Shown here one piece after another: positions 9,293 through 18,398 of a stretch of DNA of 64,000 nucleotides (position 1 is the first letter of the stretch; every line of letters begins with the position of its first letter). The stretch is taken from NCBI GenBank assembly GCA_040797845.1, contig JBFNFA010000011.1, positions 1-64,000 of the forward strand, written 5' to 3'. A program made the position numbers and the translations under genes. The notes under the pieces are model-generated. The model did no database searches. It was not told the DNA's origin and saw only the letters and a list, made by a program, of their open reading frames with translations. Source of the stretch: Clostridium_AW sp040797845. Lineage in GTDB: Bacteria; Bacillota; Clostridia; Clostridiales; Clostridiaceae.

Positions 9293-10056
9293 ATGTGAAT
9301 TGTATAATAGTTGAAGATGAAATACCTGCGGCTGAAGAGCTGAAACATATATTAGGAAACTTTGATTTTATTCATGTAATAGGAATGGCTCATGATGGGG
9401 AAAATGGACTCCAATTAATAAAGTCTAAAAATCCTGATGTAGTGTTTTTAGATATAAATATCCCCCTTAAAAATGGTATGGACTTGGCAAAAGAGATAAA
9501 AAATTTTAATAAAAATATAGAAATAATCTTTGTTACTGCCTATGAAAAATATGCTTTAAATGCCTTTGAAGTAGCTGCATTAGATTATATTTTAAAACCT
9601 TACGATGATAAGAGAATACTATCTACAGTAAATAGATTACATAATTCCTTTATTAGTAAAAGTATAAATGAGCAAATACCTAAAGTAGTAAATGAGGTTA
9701 TAAAAAGAATTGAAATAAAAAACACTCAAATAACTGAAAAGCTCCCTTGTGAAAAATACGGAAAAATAGTTTTGTTAAATATTGATGATATTTATTTTTG
9801 TTATGCTGAAAACGAAAAAATATATATTAAAACGAAAAACACTACCTATTTAACTAACTATACCATGAATAGGTTGGAGAAAAAAACAGAACTTTTTAGA
9901 GCTCATAGAAGCTATTTGGTTAATTTAAATAATGTGAAAGAATTATATTCTTGGTTTAACGGTACTTATAAATTAGTCATGGATGACGATGAAAACTCTG
10001 AAATTCCTATAAGCAGAAAGAATGTAAGGTCTCTAAAAGAAATACTAGATATATAA
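9289..10056 (+). CDS. LytTR-type response regulator
   Basis: A 255-residue response regulator. The receiver domain has the acidic pocket VEDE, phospho-acceptor Asp in VVFLDINIP, the conserved Thr in FVTAYEKYA and Lys in YILKPYDD. The C-terminal LytTR DNA-binding domain (from about 150) carries the typical RAHRSYLVNLNNV and PISRKNV. TTG 9289 follows TAAGGAGG at 10 bases and overlaps the kinase stop, indicating translational coupling. Likely target: the divergent cstA gene. Confidence 0.9.
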   Translation: MNVNCIIVEDEIPAAEELKHILGNFDFIHVIGMAHDGENGLQLIKSKNPDVVFLDINIPLKNGMDLAKEIKNFNKNIEIIFVTAYEKYALNAFEVAALDYILKPYDDKRILSTVNRLHNSFISKSINEQIPKVVNEVIKRIEIKNTQITEKLPCEKYGKIVLLNIDDIYFCYAENEKIYIKTKNTTYLTNYTMNRLEKKTELFRAHRSYLVNLNNVKELYSWFNGTYKLVMDDDENSEIPISRKNVRSLKEILDI

Positions 10057-10099
10057 AAAACTCCCATTAGATGGGACGTAATAGGAGATGGGTAACTTT

Positions 10100-11161
10100 A
10101 TGCAAACAATATTTTTTGAATTGCCAGTATTAGACGGGAATGTTCTAAATATAAGACTAGATATTCCTGATATAGACCATATTAAAAAATTGATTATTTT
10201 TATTCATGGAACTGGACCAAATACTTACGATAATCATAGAAAAATAGAAAACCTAGAATTTAATTATTTCGATTTGTTCGCCAAGGAGTTTTGTAAAAGA
10301 GGTATTGCCTTTTGTCGATGGAATACCCGTGGATGTTCCATTTCTGATGAGCCTCCCTTATATGTAAATGTTGATGAGGAAGAATATAAGTCTTATCTTC
10401 CATCAACCTCTATCTCAGATATTGAAAGGGTTATTAATTATTTTAAAAATAAAGATGAGTTTAAGAAAACTAAGATAGTCTTGTTTGGTATAAGTGAGGG
10501 AACTATCATCGCTCCCCTAGTTGCACTTAATGGAAAAACTAAAATTTCCGGTTTACTGTTGGCTGGATATGCAAATGAAAATATGCGGGCAACACTTGAG
10601 TGGCAATTGTCTGGTGGGAGTTCCATGGTAAATATGTGCAAGTGGTTTGACTATGGCAATAATGGATTTATTACTAAAACAGACTTTGAAGACGATAGAT
10701 ATAATGTCCGTCCTATTTATTTTGATAACATTCCTTTTGAGAAGCTTGATATTAATGGTGACGGTATAATCGACCATTTAGATTTCAAAGAAATAATTAA
10801 AGACTATAGAGAAGCGGTATTTCATGCAATTGATTCAGATGATGATGAATGGTTAAAAAACAATTATGGAGTGAGAATTACTTCTGCTTGGTGTAAGGAG
10901 CATTTCAATTTACCTCCTGCAAAAGAAATTCTTCCACAATTAAATATACCAATTCATATTTTTCACGGAATGGATGACTCAAATATTCCTGTGAAAGATG
11001 TGTTTGATATTGAGAAACAATTTAAAGAATTAGGAAAAGAAAATCTTTATGTTCACACTTTTCAAGGACATGACCATGATTTGAATTATTTGCTCTATCC
11101 GTTGCATGGCATAATTTCAGAGGGTATTCAATGCATTTTTGATAGCGCAGTAACTATTTAA
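10100..11161 (+). CDS. Alpha/beta hydrolase with an EF-hand-like insert
   Basis: A serine hydrolase of about 353 residues. The oxyanion strand FIHGTGPNTY, the nucleophile elbow FGISEGT, the acid in HGMDDSNIP and the His in GHDHD make a complete triad. Between the core and the final strands sits an insert with two EF-hand-like loops: DYGNNGFITKTDF (degenerate) and DINGDGIIDHLDF (near canonical, with ligands at loop positions 1, 3, 5 and 9). ATG 10088 would directly abut AGGAG, so ATG 10100 is preferred although its spacing (12) is long. No signal peptide is seen, so the protein seems cytoplasmic. Substrate unknown. Confidence 0.8.
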   Translation: MQTIFFELPVLDGNVLNIRLDIPDIDHIKKLIIFIHGTGPNTYDNHRKIENLEFNYFDLFAKEFCKRGIAFCRWNTRGCSISDEPPLYVNVDEEEYKSYLPSTSISDIERVINYFKNKDEFKKTKIVLFGISEGTIIAPLVALNGKTKISGLLLAGYANENMRATLEWQLSGGSSMVNMCKWFDYGNNGFITKTDFEDDRYNVRPIYFDNIPFEKLDINGDGIIDHLDFKEIIKDYREAVFHAIDSDDDEWLKNNYGVRITSAWCKEHFNLPPAKEILPQLNIPIHIFHGMDDSNIPVKDVFDIEKQFKELGKENLYVHTFQGHDHDLNYLLYPLHGIISEGIQCIFDSAVTI

Positions 11162-11208
11162 TAATATACCTAATTGATATTTCTAGCTGATTTTCTATAT
11201 AATAAGAT

Positions 11209-11250
11209 AAAAGTCCCTCAAAATATGAATTATATTTTGAGGGACTTTTA
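11209..11250. terminator. Bidirectional terminator between hydrolase and hydA
   Basis: A long stem AAAAGTCCCTCAAAATAT / ATATTTTGAGGGACTTTT with T-tracts on both sides, abutting the hydA stop codon. Confidence 0.88.
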
Positions 11251-12984
11251 TTATCTCTTTACATAAGTTGTATGAAGTAATTCATGGGCTTTTTCACCGT
11301 AAGGCTTTCCAAGGTATTCATCGTATAATTGTTTTATAAATGGATTTTCATGAGATTTTCTTAAAATTTTATTAGAATCTTCCTCATATAAAGCTTCCAT
11401 TCTCTTTTCAATTATACCGTTATTTTCATGTAGATAAGGCTGACCACCACCATCTATACATCCTCCTGGACATGCCATAATTTCTATCATATGATAAGAA
11501 GCTTTTCCAGCTCTTATATCTTCTAATAATTTACGAGCATTTCCAAGACCACTTGCTACAGCAACTTTTATGTCCATATCATTTATTTTTACACTTGCTT
11601 CTTTTATTCCCTTTAGTCCACGCACCTGATTAAAGTTAACGTCTTTTAATTCTTCTTTTGTCATCCATTCATAAGCAGTACGTAATGCAGCTTCTAAAAC
11701 TCCTCCTGTTACACCGAAGATAGTTCCAGCACCTGTTGACTCTCCTAATGGATTGTCAAATCCCTCATCCTCTAATGATGTAAAGTCAATTCCTGCTTCT
11801 TTTATCATTTTAGCTAATTCTCTTGTACTTATTACTATATCTACATCTGGAACTCCATTATTGCTCATTTCAGGTCTTGCTGCTTCATATTTCTTAGCAA
11901 GGCAAGGCATTACTGAAACAACAACAAGGTTTTTAGGATCTACTCCCATTTTTTCAGCTAAATAAGTTTTAGCTACAGCACCAAACATCTGCTGTGGTGA
12001 CTTACAGGTTGATGGTATATCTAAAAGATCGTTAAACTGATGTTCAAAGAACTTAACCCATCCTGGACAACAACTTGTAAGTATAGGTAGTTTTCCACCA
12101 TGTTCCATCCTGTGTAATAATTCACTTGCTTCTTCAATTATCGTTAAGTCTGCTGCAAAGTCTGTATCAAAAATTCTTTGGAATCCTAATGCACGAAGAG
12201 CTGCAACCATTTTACCTGTAACAACAGTTCCAGGCTTTAGACCAAACTCTTCTCCAAGGGCTGCTCTTATAGCAGGAGCTGTTTGAACAATAACTATTTT
12301 TTCATCATCATTTAAAGCATCCCAAACTTTAGAAACATTATTAACTTCAGTTAATGCTCCAGTTGGACATACTGCTACACATTGTCCGCAGAAAGTACAG
12401 CTAGTTTCTAACATTGGGTCAGCGAAGGCAGGAGCTATTACTGTTTCAAATCCCCTTCCTACAGCAGATAATACTCCAACAGTTTGAACATCGCTACACA
12501 TAGTTACACATCTTCTACAAAGAATACATTTATCTAAATCTCTGATAATAGAATAAGATGAACTATCTTTAGGGAACTTTGACATTTCCCCACTATATTT
12601 TATAGACTTTATACCTAGGTCAGCAGTAAGTCTTTGAAGATCACACTCTGTATTTTTCTCACATAGTAAGCATTCTTGTGGATGATCTGATAATAATAGT
12701 TCCACCATCATTCTACGAGCCTTAATTGCCTTTATAGAGTTCGTCTTAACCTCCATATGATCAGTTACAGGAGTACAGCACGCTGGAGCAAGATTTTTTC
12801 TTCCCTCAACTTCTACAACACAAACTCTACATGAACCTGGTTTGTTTTCAGTTTTTCTATCATGAAGTTTTAAGTGACAAAGAGTAGGTATATTTATGTT
12901 TAACTTTTTAGCAGCATCTAATATAGTTGAACCTTCCTCTACTTGAATTGTTTTGTTATTTATTGTAAGAGTTACTAAACTCAA
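11251..12984 (-). CDS. hydA: [FeFe] hydrogenase catalytic subunit HydA
   Basis: Catalytic subunit of a multimeric, probably electron-bifurcating [FeFe] hydrogenase (group A3 type). In order: N-terminal [2Fe-2S] domain (CHLKLHD..GSCRVC), the His-Cys [4Fe-4S] motif HPQECLLC, two [4Fe-4S] motifs (CILCRRCVTMC and CTFCGQCVAVCP), then the H-cluster motifs TSCCPGW (about residue 306), MPCLAKK (about 362) and MACPGGCIDGGGQP (about 506). All H-cluster cysteines are present. The frame opens at GTG 12993, but AGAGGTG overlaps it, so TTG 12984 (MSLVTLTINNK) is the likelier start. It is last in hydCBA; with HydB and HydC it would couple ferredoxin and NADH to H2. Confidence 0.95.
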   Translation of the reverse strand: MSLVTLTINNKTIQVEEGSTILDAAKKLNINIPTLCHLKLHDRKTENKPGSCRVCVVEVEGRKNLAPACCTPVTDHMEVKTNSIKAIKARRMMVELLLSDHPQECLLCEKNTECDLQRLTADLGIKSIKYSGEMSKFPKDSSSYSIIRDLDKCILCRRCVTMCSDVQTVGVLSAVGRGFETVIAPAFADPMLETSCTFCGQCVAVCPTGALTEVNNVSKVWDALNDDEKIVIVQTAPAIRAALGEEFGLKPGTVVTGKMVAALRALGFQRIFDTDFAADLTIIEEASELLHRMEHGGKLPILTSCCPGWVKFFEHQFNDLLDIPSTCKSPQQMFGAVAKTYLAEKMGVDPKNLVVVSVMPCLAKKYEAARPEMSNNGVPDVDIVISTRELAKMIKEAGIDFTSLEDEGFDNPLGESTGAGTIFGVTGGVLEAALRTAYEWMTKEELKDVNFNQVRGLKGIKEASVKINDMDIKVAVASGLGNARKLLEDIRAGKASYHMIEIMACPGGCIDGGGQPYLHENNGIIEKRMEALYEEDSNKILRKSHENPFIKQLYDEYLGKPYGEKAHELLHTTYVKR

Positions 12985-13006
12985 AGTGTACACCTCTTTC
13001 TATATA

Positions 13007-14902
13007 TTATTTCTTAATTATAGCTCCTACAGGGCAAGCAGTATAACAGCTTCCACATTTTATACATTTATCTTGTAGGATGAAATGTTTTTCTTTTACC
13101 TTTCCAGTGATACAGGAAACAGGACATACTCTAGCACACTTTGTACAACCTATACATTTGTCTAAAATTTCATAACGTAATAATCCATTACATACACCTG
13201 CTGGACAGCGCTTCTCTCTAACATGAGCAATATATTCATCCTTAAAATATTTCATAGTGCTTAGAATAGGATTTGGTGCAGTTTGACCAAGACCACATAG
13301 GGAGGTTTCTTTTATTGACTCACCTAATTCCTCAAGCTTAACTAAGTCCTCTTCTGTACCATTACCTTCTGTTATTCTTGTTAAAATTTCTAGTAAACGC
13401 TTGTTACCAATTCTACATGGAGTACATTTACCACAGGATTCATCTACAGTGAATTCAAGATAGAATTTTGCTATGTCAACCATACAGTTGTCTTCATCCA
13501 TAACAATCATACCACCTGAACCCATCATTGATCCTATAGAATTTAATGATTCATAATCTATTTTAGTATCCAGATATTGAGTTGGAATACATCCCCCTGA
13601 TGGTCCACCAGTTTGAACGGCTTTAAACTTACGGCCATTCTTTATTCCACCACCAATATCATAGATTATTTCTCTTAAAGTCGTACCCATAGGAACTTCC
13701 ACAAGACCAACATTATTAACCTTTCCCGCAAGAGCAAATACCTTTGTTCCTCTTGAAGTTTCTGTTCCTATAGACTTAAACCAATCAGCACCTTTGTTTA
13801 TAATAGCAGGAACCATAGCTAAAGTTTCAACGTTGTTTACAGAGGTTGGTTTATTCCATAATCCACATTCAGCTGGAAATGGTGGTTTATTTGTAGGCTC
13901 TCCACGCTCTCCTTCTATTGATTGGATTAGAGCAGTTTCTTCACCACATACAAACGCTCCAGCACCGTATTTAATATGGATATCAAAATTAAAGCCTGTT
14001 CCTAATATATCTTCACCAAGTAATCCATATTCATGCGCTTCTTCTATAGCCTTATAAAGTCTATCTATAGCTAAAGGATATTCAGCTCTAATATAGATAT
14101 TTCCTTCATCAGCCCCAATTGCATATCCCGCAATTGCCATAGCTTCTAAAACACTATGTGGATCTCCTTCAAGTATTGAACGATCCATGAAAGCACCTGG
14201 ATCTCCTTCGTCAGCATTACAAATTATATATTTTTTATCACTTTCATATTGTTTAGCAAATGCCCACTTTCTTCCTGTAGGGAATCCACCGCCTCCTCTA
14301 CCTCTAAGTCCTGATTCACTAATTAAATTAATAACTTCCTCAGGAGTTAATCCAGATATACATTTTCCTAAAGCCATATATGCATCTTCAGCTATAGCTT
14401 CTTTAAGATCCTCAGGGTTTATTAAACCGCAGTTTCTTAATGCTATTCTTTCTTGTTTTTTATAAAAACCCATTTCATCTTGTCTCTTAACTCTCATTTG
14501 AAGAGTCGGTTCTATATATAAAAGTCTTTCAACTATTTTTCCCTTTAATAAATGACTTTCTACTATCTCATCTACATCATCTGTTTTTACTCTTACGTAG
14601 AAAGCATTGTCAGGGCAAACATTGATAATTGGACCTTGTTCACAAAAGCCAAAGCAACCAGTAATAAGCACTTCCACTTCATCTTTTAATCCAACTTCCT
14701 CTACTTTTGCCTTTAATTTATTTACAATTTCATAACTTTCAGCAGATTTACATCCAGTACCACCGCAAACTAACAATTGACGTTTACATCTTTTATTTTC
14801 TGCTGCCAATTCAGCTTCATGAGATACTTCTCTTAATGTAACAAGTTTTTTTAATTCTTTATTAAGAGCTCTAAGTTCTTCAAAGGATTTAATTTTAGCC
14901 AA
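13007..14902 (-). CDS. hydB: NADH/FMN subunit HydB of the hydrogenase
   Basis: A NuoF-like 631-residue subunit. An N-terminal thioredoxin-like [2Fe-2S] domain (CGGTGCKSAES ... CFGFCEQGP) precedes the NADH/FMN-binding core with GRGGGGFPTGRKW, the SLBB domain, the [4Fe-4S] motif ESCGKCTPCR, and two C-terminal [4Fe-4S] ferredoxin motifs (CIGCTKCARVCP and CIKCGSCYTACP). This architecture is that of HydB from bifurcating hydrogenases of Thermotoga, Moorella and clostridia, where the flavin splits electrons between NADH and ferredoxin. It lies 13 bases after hydC and, with the revised hydA start, 22 bases before hydA. Confidence 0.95.
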   Translation of the reverse strand: MAKIKSFEELRALNKELKKLVTLREVSHEAELAAENKRCKRQLLVCGGTGCKSAESYEIVNKLKAKVEEVGLKDEVEVLITGCFGFCEQGPIINVCPDNAFYVRVKTDDVDEIVESHLLKGKIVERLLYIEPTLQMRVKRQDEMGFYKKQERIALRNCGLINPEDLKEAIAEDAYMALGKCISGLTPEEVINLISESGLRGRGGGGFPTGRKWAFAKQYESDKKYIICNADEGDPGAFMDRSILEGDPHSVLEAMAIAGYAIGADEGNIYIRAEYPLAIDRLYKAIEEAHEYGLLGEDILGTGFNFDIHIKYGAGAFVCGEETALIQSIEGERGEPTNKPPFPAECGLWNKPTSVNNVETLAMVPAIINKGADWFKSIGTETSRGTKVFALAGKVNNVGLVEVPMGTTLREIIYDIGGGIKNGRKFKAVQTGGPSGGCIPTQYLDTKIDYESLNSIGSMMGSGGMIVMDEDNCMVDIAKFYLEFTVDESCGKCTPCRIGNKRLLEILTRITEGNGTEEDLVKLEELGESIKETSLCGLGQTAPNPILSTMKYFKDEYIAHVREKRCPAGVCNGLLRYEILDKCIGCTKCARVCPVSCITGKVKEKHFILQDKCIKCGSCYTACPVGAIIKK

Positions 14903-14915
14903 TGGTTACTCCCCC

Positions 14916-15398
14916 TTATTCCTTATAATCTTCTAATAATTTTCCTACTTGATCTTTAGTTACATGTCCATATACTTTATCATTTATTGTTACTACAGGA
15001 GCTAGTCCACATGCACCTACACATCTTAAAGCATCTAGAGTAAACATTCCGTCTGCTGTAGTCTCTCCAGTTTTTAATTCAAGTTTATTTTCAAATTCAT
15101 GTAAAACATCTCCTGCTCCCCTAACGAAACAAGCTGTGCCCATACATACACTAATTACATACTTACCCTTTGGTTCTGTGTTGAAATAAGAATAAAATGT
15201 AACAACCCCATAAACCTTAGAAACAGGTACATCTAACTTTTCAGCGATAAAATTTTGAACCTCTCTTGGAAGATATCCAAAAATCTTTTGAGCTCTGTGT
15301 AATACAGCTATTAAGGCATCTTCCTTATTTTTCAAACCATCGATAAAACTATTTAACTCATTTATTTTTGCGTTCCAAACTTCATTTTTGCAGCACAC
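14916..15398 (-). CDS. hydC: NuoE-like subunit HydC of the hydrogenase
   Basis: A 160-residue thioredoxin-like [2Fe-2S] protein of the NuoE family; cluster ligands lie in VCMGTACFVRGA and LDALRCVGACGLAP. The helical N-terminal part (LPREVQNFIAEKL) is also family-typical. GTG start after AAGGAGGTC. It is the first gene of hydCBA. A leftward -10 TATAAT lies at 15438-15443; no convincing Rex operator was found by eye. Confidence 0.93.
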   Translation of the reverse strand: MCCKNEVWNAKINELNSFIDGLKNKEDALIAVLHRAQKIFGYLPREVQNFIAEKLDVPVSKVYGVVTFYSYFNTEPKGKYVISVCMGTACFVRGAGDVLHEFENKLELKTGETTADGMFTLDALRCVGACGLAPVVTINDKVYGHVTKDQVGKLLEDYKE

Positions 15399-15644
15399 TA
15401 AAAAAGACCTCCTTCGATATTGTTATAATTTTAACTAATTATAGTATAACAGAGAACCTAAAACCATTATAACAGAAACTACATACTAAAATAAACATAT
15501 TTTTTAAAAATTTTTAAAGTTTCTGAAATATATTACATATAAAATTTACCCTTTTATTATACTCTATAATCAACTATTATAGTAATATAATATAATTGGT
15601 CCCATTACTATAATTTACGAATTTATACAAAGGAGATGATTCTT

Positions 15645-16409
15645 TTGAATCCAATAGCATTTACTATATTTGGACTGCCTATTATGTGGTACGGTGTTTT
15701 AATTTCACTTGGTGTATTATCAGCATTATTGTTAAGTAACTATACATGTAAGATGAAAAATTTAAACTTTGATATTTTATTTGATACATTTTTTATATCC
15801 TTCCCTATGGCAATTATAGGGGCAAGATTATACTATGTTATATTTAGTTTTGAAGATTATGCAGATAATCTTTGGAGTATTTTTAACACTCGAGGGGGAG
15901 GATTAGCTATACATGGGGGGTTAATCTTCGGACTCACTACTGCATTTTTTTACCTAAGAAAAAAGAAACAGAACTTTCTTGAATATGCAGACGTATCTGT
16001 TCCTGGAATTATATTAGCCCAGGCTATTGGAAGATGGGGAAATTTTTTAAATGGAGAAGCTCATGGGGGAGAAGTTACAGTAGAATTTATAAGTAAATTT
16101 CCTGAGTTCATTCAAAAAGGTATGTATATAAATGGAGCTTACTATCATCCTACCTTCTTATATGAATCAATTTGGAATTTGCTAGTATGTGTTATTCTAA
16201 TAGTTTTATTAAAAAGAACTAAGAAGCCAGGTACAGTTCTATTTGCATATATAGGCTTATATTCCCTAGGCAGATTCTTTATAGAAGGTTTAAGAACAGA
16301 TAGCTTAATGTTTGGCCCTATTAGAATGGCTCAATTTGTAAGCTTACTTGGCATTTTAGCAAGCATAATATTCTTAATTTATATTTATAGGAGAAAAAAG
16401 AGTTTGTAA
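15645..16409 (+). CDS. lgt: Prolipoprotein diacylglyceryl transferase
   Basis: The membrane enzyme that transfers diacylglyceryl from phosphatidylglycerol to the lipobox Cys of prolipoproteins. It has seven predicted helices and family signatures YGVLISLGV, the essential His in GGGLAIHGGLI, and the Lgt signature AQAIGRWGNFLNGEAHG with its essential Arg; HPTFLYESIWN follows. The frame begins at ATG 15636, but AGGAG directly touches it; TTG 15645 (MNPIAFTIFGLPIMWYG) has 9-base spacing and gives the normal N-terminus. Its substrates in this window would include the lipoproteins at 46209-47075 and 59382-61184. Single gene, divergent from hydC. Confidence 0.93.
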   Translation: MNPIAFTIFGLPIMWYGVLISLGVLSALLLSNYTCKMKNLNFDILFDTFFISFPMAIIGARLYYVIFSFEDYADNLWSIFNTRGGGLAIHGGLIFGLTTAFFYLRKKKQNFLEYADVSVPGIILAQAIGRWGNFLNGEAHGGEVTVEFISKFPEFIQKGMYINGAYYHPTFLYESIWNLLVCVILIVLLKRTKKPGTVLFAYIGLYSLGRFFIEGLRTDSLMFGPIRMAQFVSLLGILASIIFLIYIYRRKKSL

Positions 16410-16719
16410 AAACTTATGTCTTAGTTAGATGTTTAGATTTCTACCAAATCTATTATCTAAAAATCTATCATCTATTAATCTATTAATCTATTAAATATAT
16501 TTGTAAACTATAAAAAAGCTAAGTATGTATTGAAAAAGCGACTTTTTATTGGAGCAGCTTCAATACGTGCTTAGCTTTTTATTTGTGAAACTAAATTATT
16601 TTTGTAGAAATTTATACTTGAGAAATCAATATGTGATTTTAATTTTAAAAATATTTTCGCATTATAACTCAAAAGCAACGTAAATTCAGTTTTACATCGC
16701 TTAATAAGAAAAATGTGAA
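16410..16719. other. Gene-free stretch with one repeat-family-2 copy
   Basis: Contains AT-rich ATCTATT-type short repeats (16445-16495) that also occur in part at 29044, the palindrome at 16513-16580, and a conserved linker (TTGTGAAACTAAATTAT). I see no ORF. Confidence 0.6.
16513..16580. repeat. Palindromic repeat family 2, alpha type, copy 1
   Basis: Imperfect inverted repeat: AAAAAGCTAAGTATGTATTG pairs with CAATACGTGCTTAGCTTTTT around an unpaired core AAGCGACTTTTTATTGGAGC. Shares core and flanks with the copies at 18110, 29087 and 30698. Confidence 0.75.
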
Positions 16720-17946
16720 CTAAATGTCTTGTATGCCTAATATATTATTTATTAGCTCGACAGTCTTATCCAAACCATTTTCAGTTTGGAGCTTATTTGC
16801 TAATTGTATAGATGAATTACTAAATTGTTCATAATTATTCTTAACACTATTTATTGCATTAACTAATATATCCTCACTTAAGTCTTTACTGGGTATTGGT
16901 TTAGGACCTAAATTTAGCTCATATACCCTCTTTGCCCAATAAAATTGGTCTGTTATATGAGGAATAACTATTGTTGGAACCCCTGATAAAATAGCAGTTG
17001 CTGTTGTACTCATGCCTCCATGATGAATGATACAGTATCCATATTTAAATAACCATGTATGAGGTATACTCCCAACTGCCATTATATTTTCCTCTAACTT
17101 ATAGCTCTCTAAAGTTTTATTGAATCCTTGAATAATAGCTCTCATCTTAACTTCATTAACTGAATTCACTAAAATATCTAATTTTGCCTTTTCTTCTTCA
17201 CTTTCAAAGCCCATAGCACCAAGAGAGATAATTATAGGGGGTGGACCACTTTTAAGAAAATTACTTAATTCCTCGGAAGGGCAGAATTCTTTAACTTCAT
17301 TCAGAAACCAATAGCCAACAATCTTATTTTTCCCCTCCCAAAATTCATTATAAGGATATACTAAAGGACTTATTGGTACTATATTTAATATTGGTGATAA
17401 TAGTTCATCAAAGGAACTTATTTTCTTTAAGCCATGAACTTTCCGAAGTTTATTATAAGGACGCACCATAAATGGATTAACAAGTGTCCCTACAAGACTG
17501 TTTAAAAAAGCCTTCACCTTACTTTTATTCCCCAGTTTCTTTGGTATAATATCTGGCTGTAATGTGACGCTGATAAAGGAGATTCCGGTTGCTTCAGCTT
17601 CTATTGCACCAATGTTGCTGTGAGATGCTATAACTAAATCAGCATTTAAGCAAAGTTTCTTTATTTCAAAGGTAGACTCTTCAATTATTTTAAATACAAA
17701 TTGCATAGTTCTAATAAAACCTAACATCCAGTTCTTAGAATTTCCTCTTATCTTAGCTGTTTCATACTCTATATCTATATCTGGTCCTATAGGGACAAAA
17801 TTTATATTATAGTTTTTGATTAGATCTTTCCAACAAGGGTGAGTAGCAATTGTAACTTCGTAACCTGAAGCATTTAATCTTGTCGCCAATGCAATATAGG
17901 GCTGCACATCACCTCTTGTCCCCATTGTTGGTATCAAAACTTTCAT
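16720..17946 (-). CDS. UGT-type glycosyltransferase (GT1 family)
   Basis: A 408-residue GT-B fold glycosyltransferase resembling UDP-glucose:sterol and macrolide transferases. The N-terminal acceptor domain begins with the glycine loop PTMGTRGDVQPYIALA. The C-terminal donor site has HHGGMSTTATAILSGVPT and PHITDQFYWAKRV, the signature that binds the sugar nucleotide. The acceptor is probably a lipid or small hydrophobic molecule (antibiotic inactivation or glycolipid formation). It is monocistronic; a repeat-family-3 promoter module lies 34 bases upstream of its start, shared with two membrane-protein genes. Confidence 0.85.
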   Translation of the reverse strand: MKVLIPTMGTRGDVQPYIALATRLNASGYEVTIATHPCWKDLIKNYNINFVPIGPDIDIEYETAKIRGNSKNWMLGFIRTMQFVFKIIEESTFEIKKLCLNADLVIASHSNIGAIEAEATGISFISVTLQPDIIPKKLGNKSKVKAFLNSLVGTLVNPFMVRPYNKLRKVHGLKKISSFDELLSPILNIVPISPLVYPYNEFWEGKNKIVGYWFLNEVKEFCPSEELSNFLKSGPPPIIISLGAMGFESEEEKAKLDILVNSVNEVKMRAIIQGFNKTLESYKLEENIMAVGSIPHTWLFKYGYCIIHHGGMSTTATAILSGVPTIVIPHITDQFYWAKRVYELNLGPKPIPSKDLSEDILVNAINSVKNNYEQFSNSSIQLANKLQTENGLDKTVELINNILGIQDI

Positions 17947-17979
17947 AATATCCCTCCATAAAATACTTAACGCAATATC

Positions 17980-18058
17980 TTACTATAACGTACTAACTAT
18001 TCTTTTATTATATAATTAATATGTTTAAATCACTACCATAATTTACATATATTTATCA
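17980..18058 (-). promoter_or_regulatory. Shared promoter/operator module (repeat family 3), copy 1
   Basis: Nearly the same ~78 bases occur at 20357-20434 and, in part, at 30369-30420, each just upstream of a leftward gene. Read leftward it has a -10 TATAAT (18007-18012), a weak -35 TAGTGA 17 bases upstream, and a conserved TTAGTACGTTATAGTAA at about +1, which looks like an operator with direct TAGTA half sites. Confidence 0.6.
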
Positions 18059-18109
18059 AGCAAAGATAAGTTTCCTTATCTGTTTTAATTATTTCCAACC
18101 ATTTAAGTT

Positions 18110-18180
18110 AATAGAGCTGAGTATGTAGTGAAATAGTGACTTTTTTCAGAGCGGCTTCACTGCGTCCTTAACTTTTTATT
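18110..18180. repeat. Palindromic repeat family 2, alpha type, copy 2
   Basis: GAGCTGAGTATGTAGTGAA, then core TAGTGACTTTTTTCAGAGCGG, then TTCACTGCGTCCTTAACTTT; the pairing is worn compared with other alpha copies. Confidence 0.7.
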
Positions 18181-18238
18181 TATGAAACTGAATTATATTT
18201 GTAGAAATTTCTAATTTGAAAATACATCTGTAAAACAT

Positions 18239-18312
18239 AAAGGAACTGAGATATGTAGTGTGAGGAGCGCCTTTTTTCGAAGCGACGTCACTATATATAT
18301 CTCAGTTCCTAT
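18239..18312. repeat. Palindromic repeat family 2, beta type, copy 1
   Basis: AGGAACTGAGATATGTAGTG pairs with CACTATATATATCTCAGTTCCT; the core is GAGGAGCGCCTTTTTTCGAAGCGACG. Beta copies differ from alpha in the core and arm ends. Confidence 0.75.
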
Positions 18313-18398
18313 TTTGATACCTAATTATTTTTGTAAAAACTTATACTTGAGATGCCAATTTAGAGTTACAACAAATTCAAAATGCTCATTTGGCGCAC

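Larger units (their letters stand above)
18059..18398. other. Gene-free stretch with paired alpha and beta repeats
   Basis: Holds an alpha palindrome (18110-18180), a conserved linker with TTGTAGAAATTT, and a beta palindrome (18239-18312), the same order as at 30698-30899. No coding signal. Confidence 0.6.
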
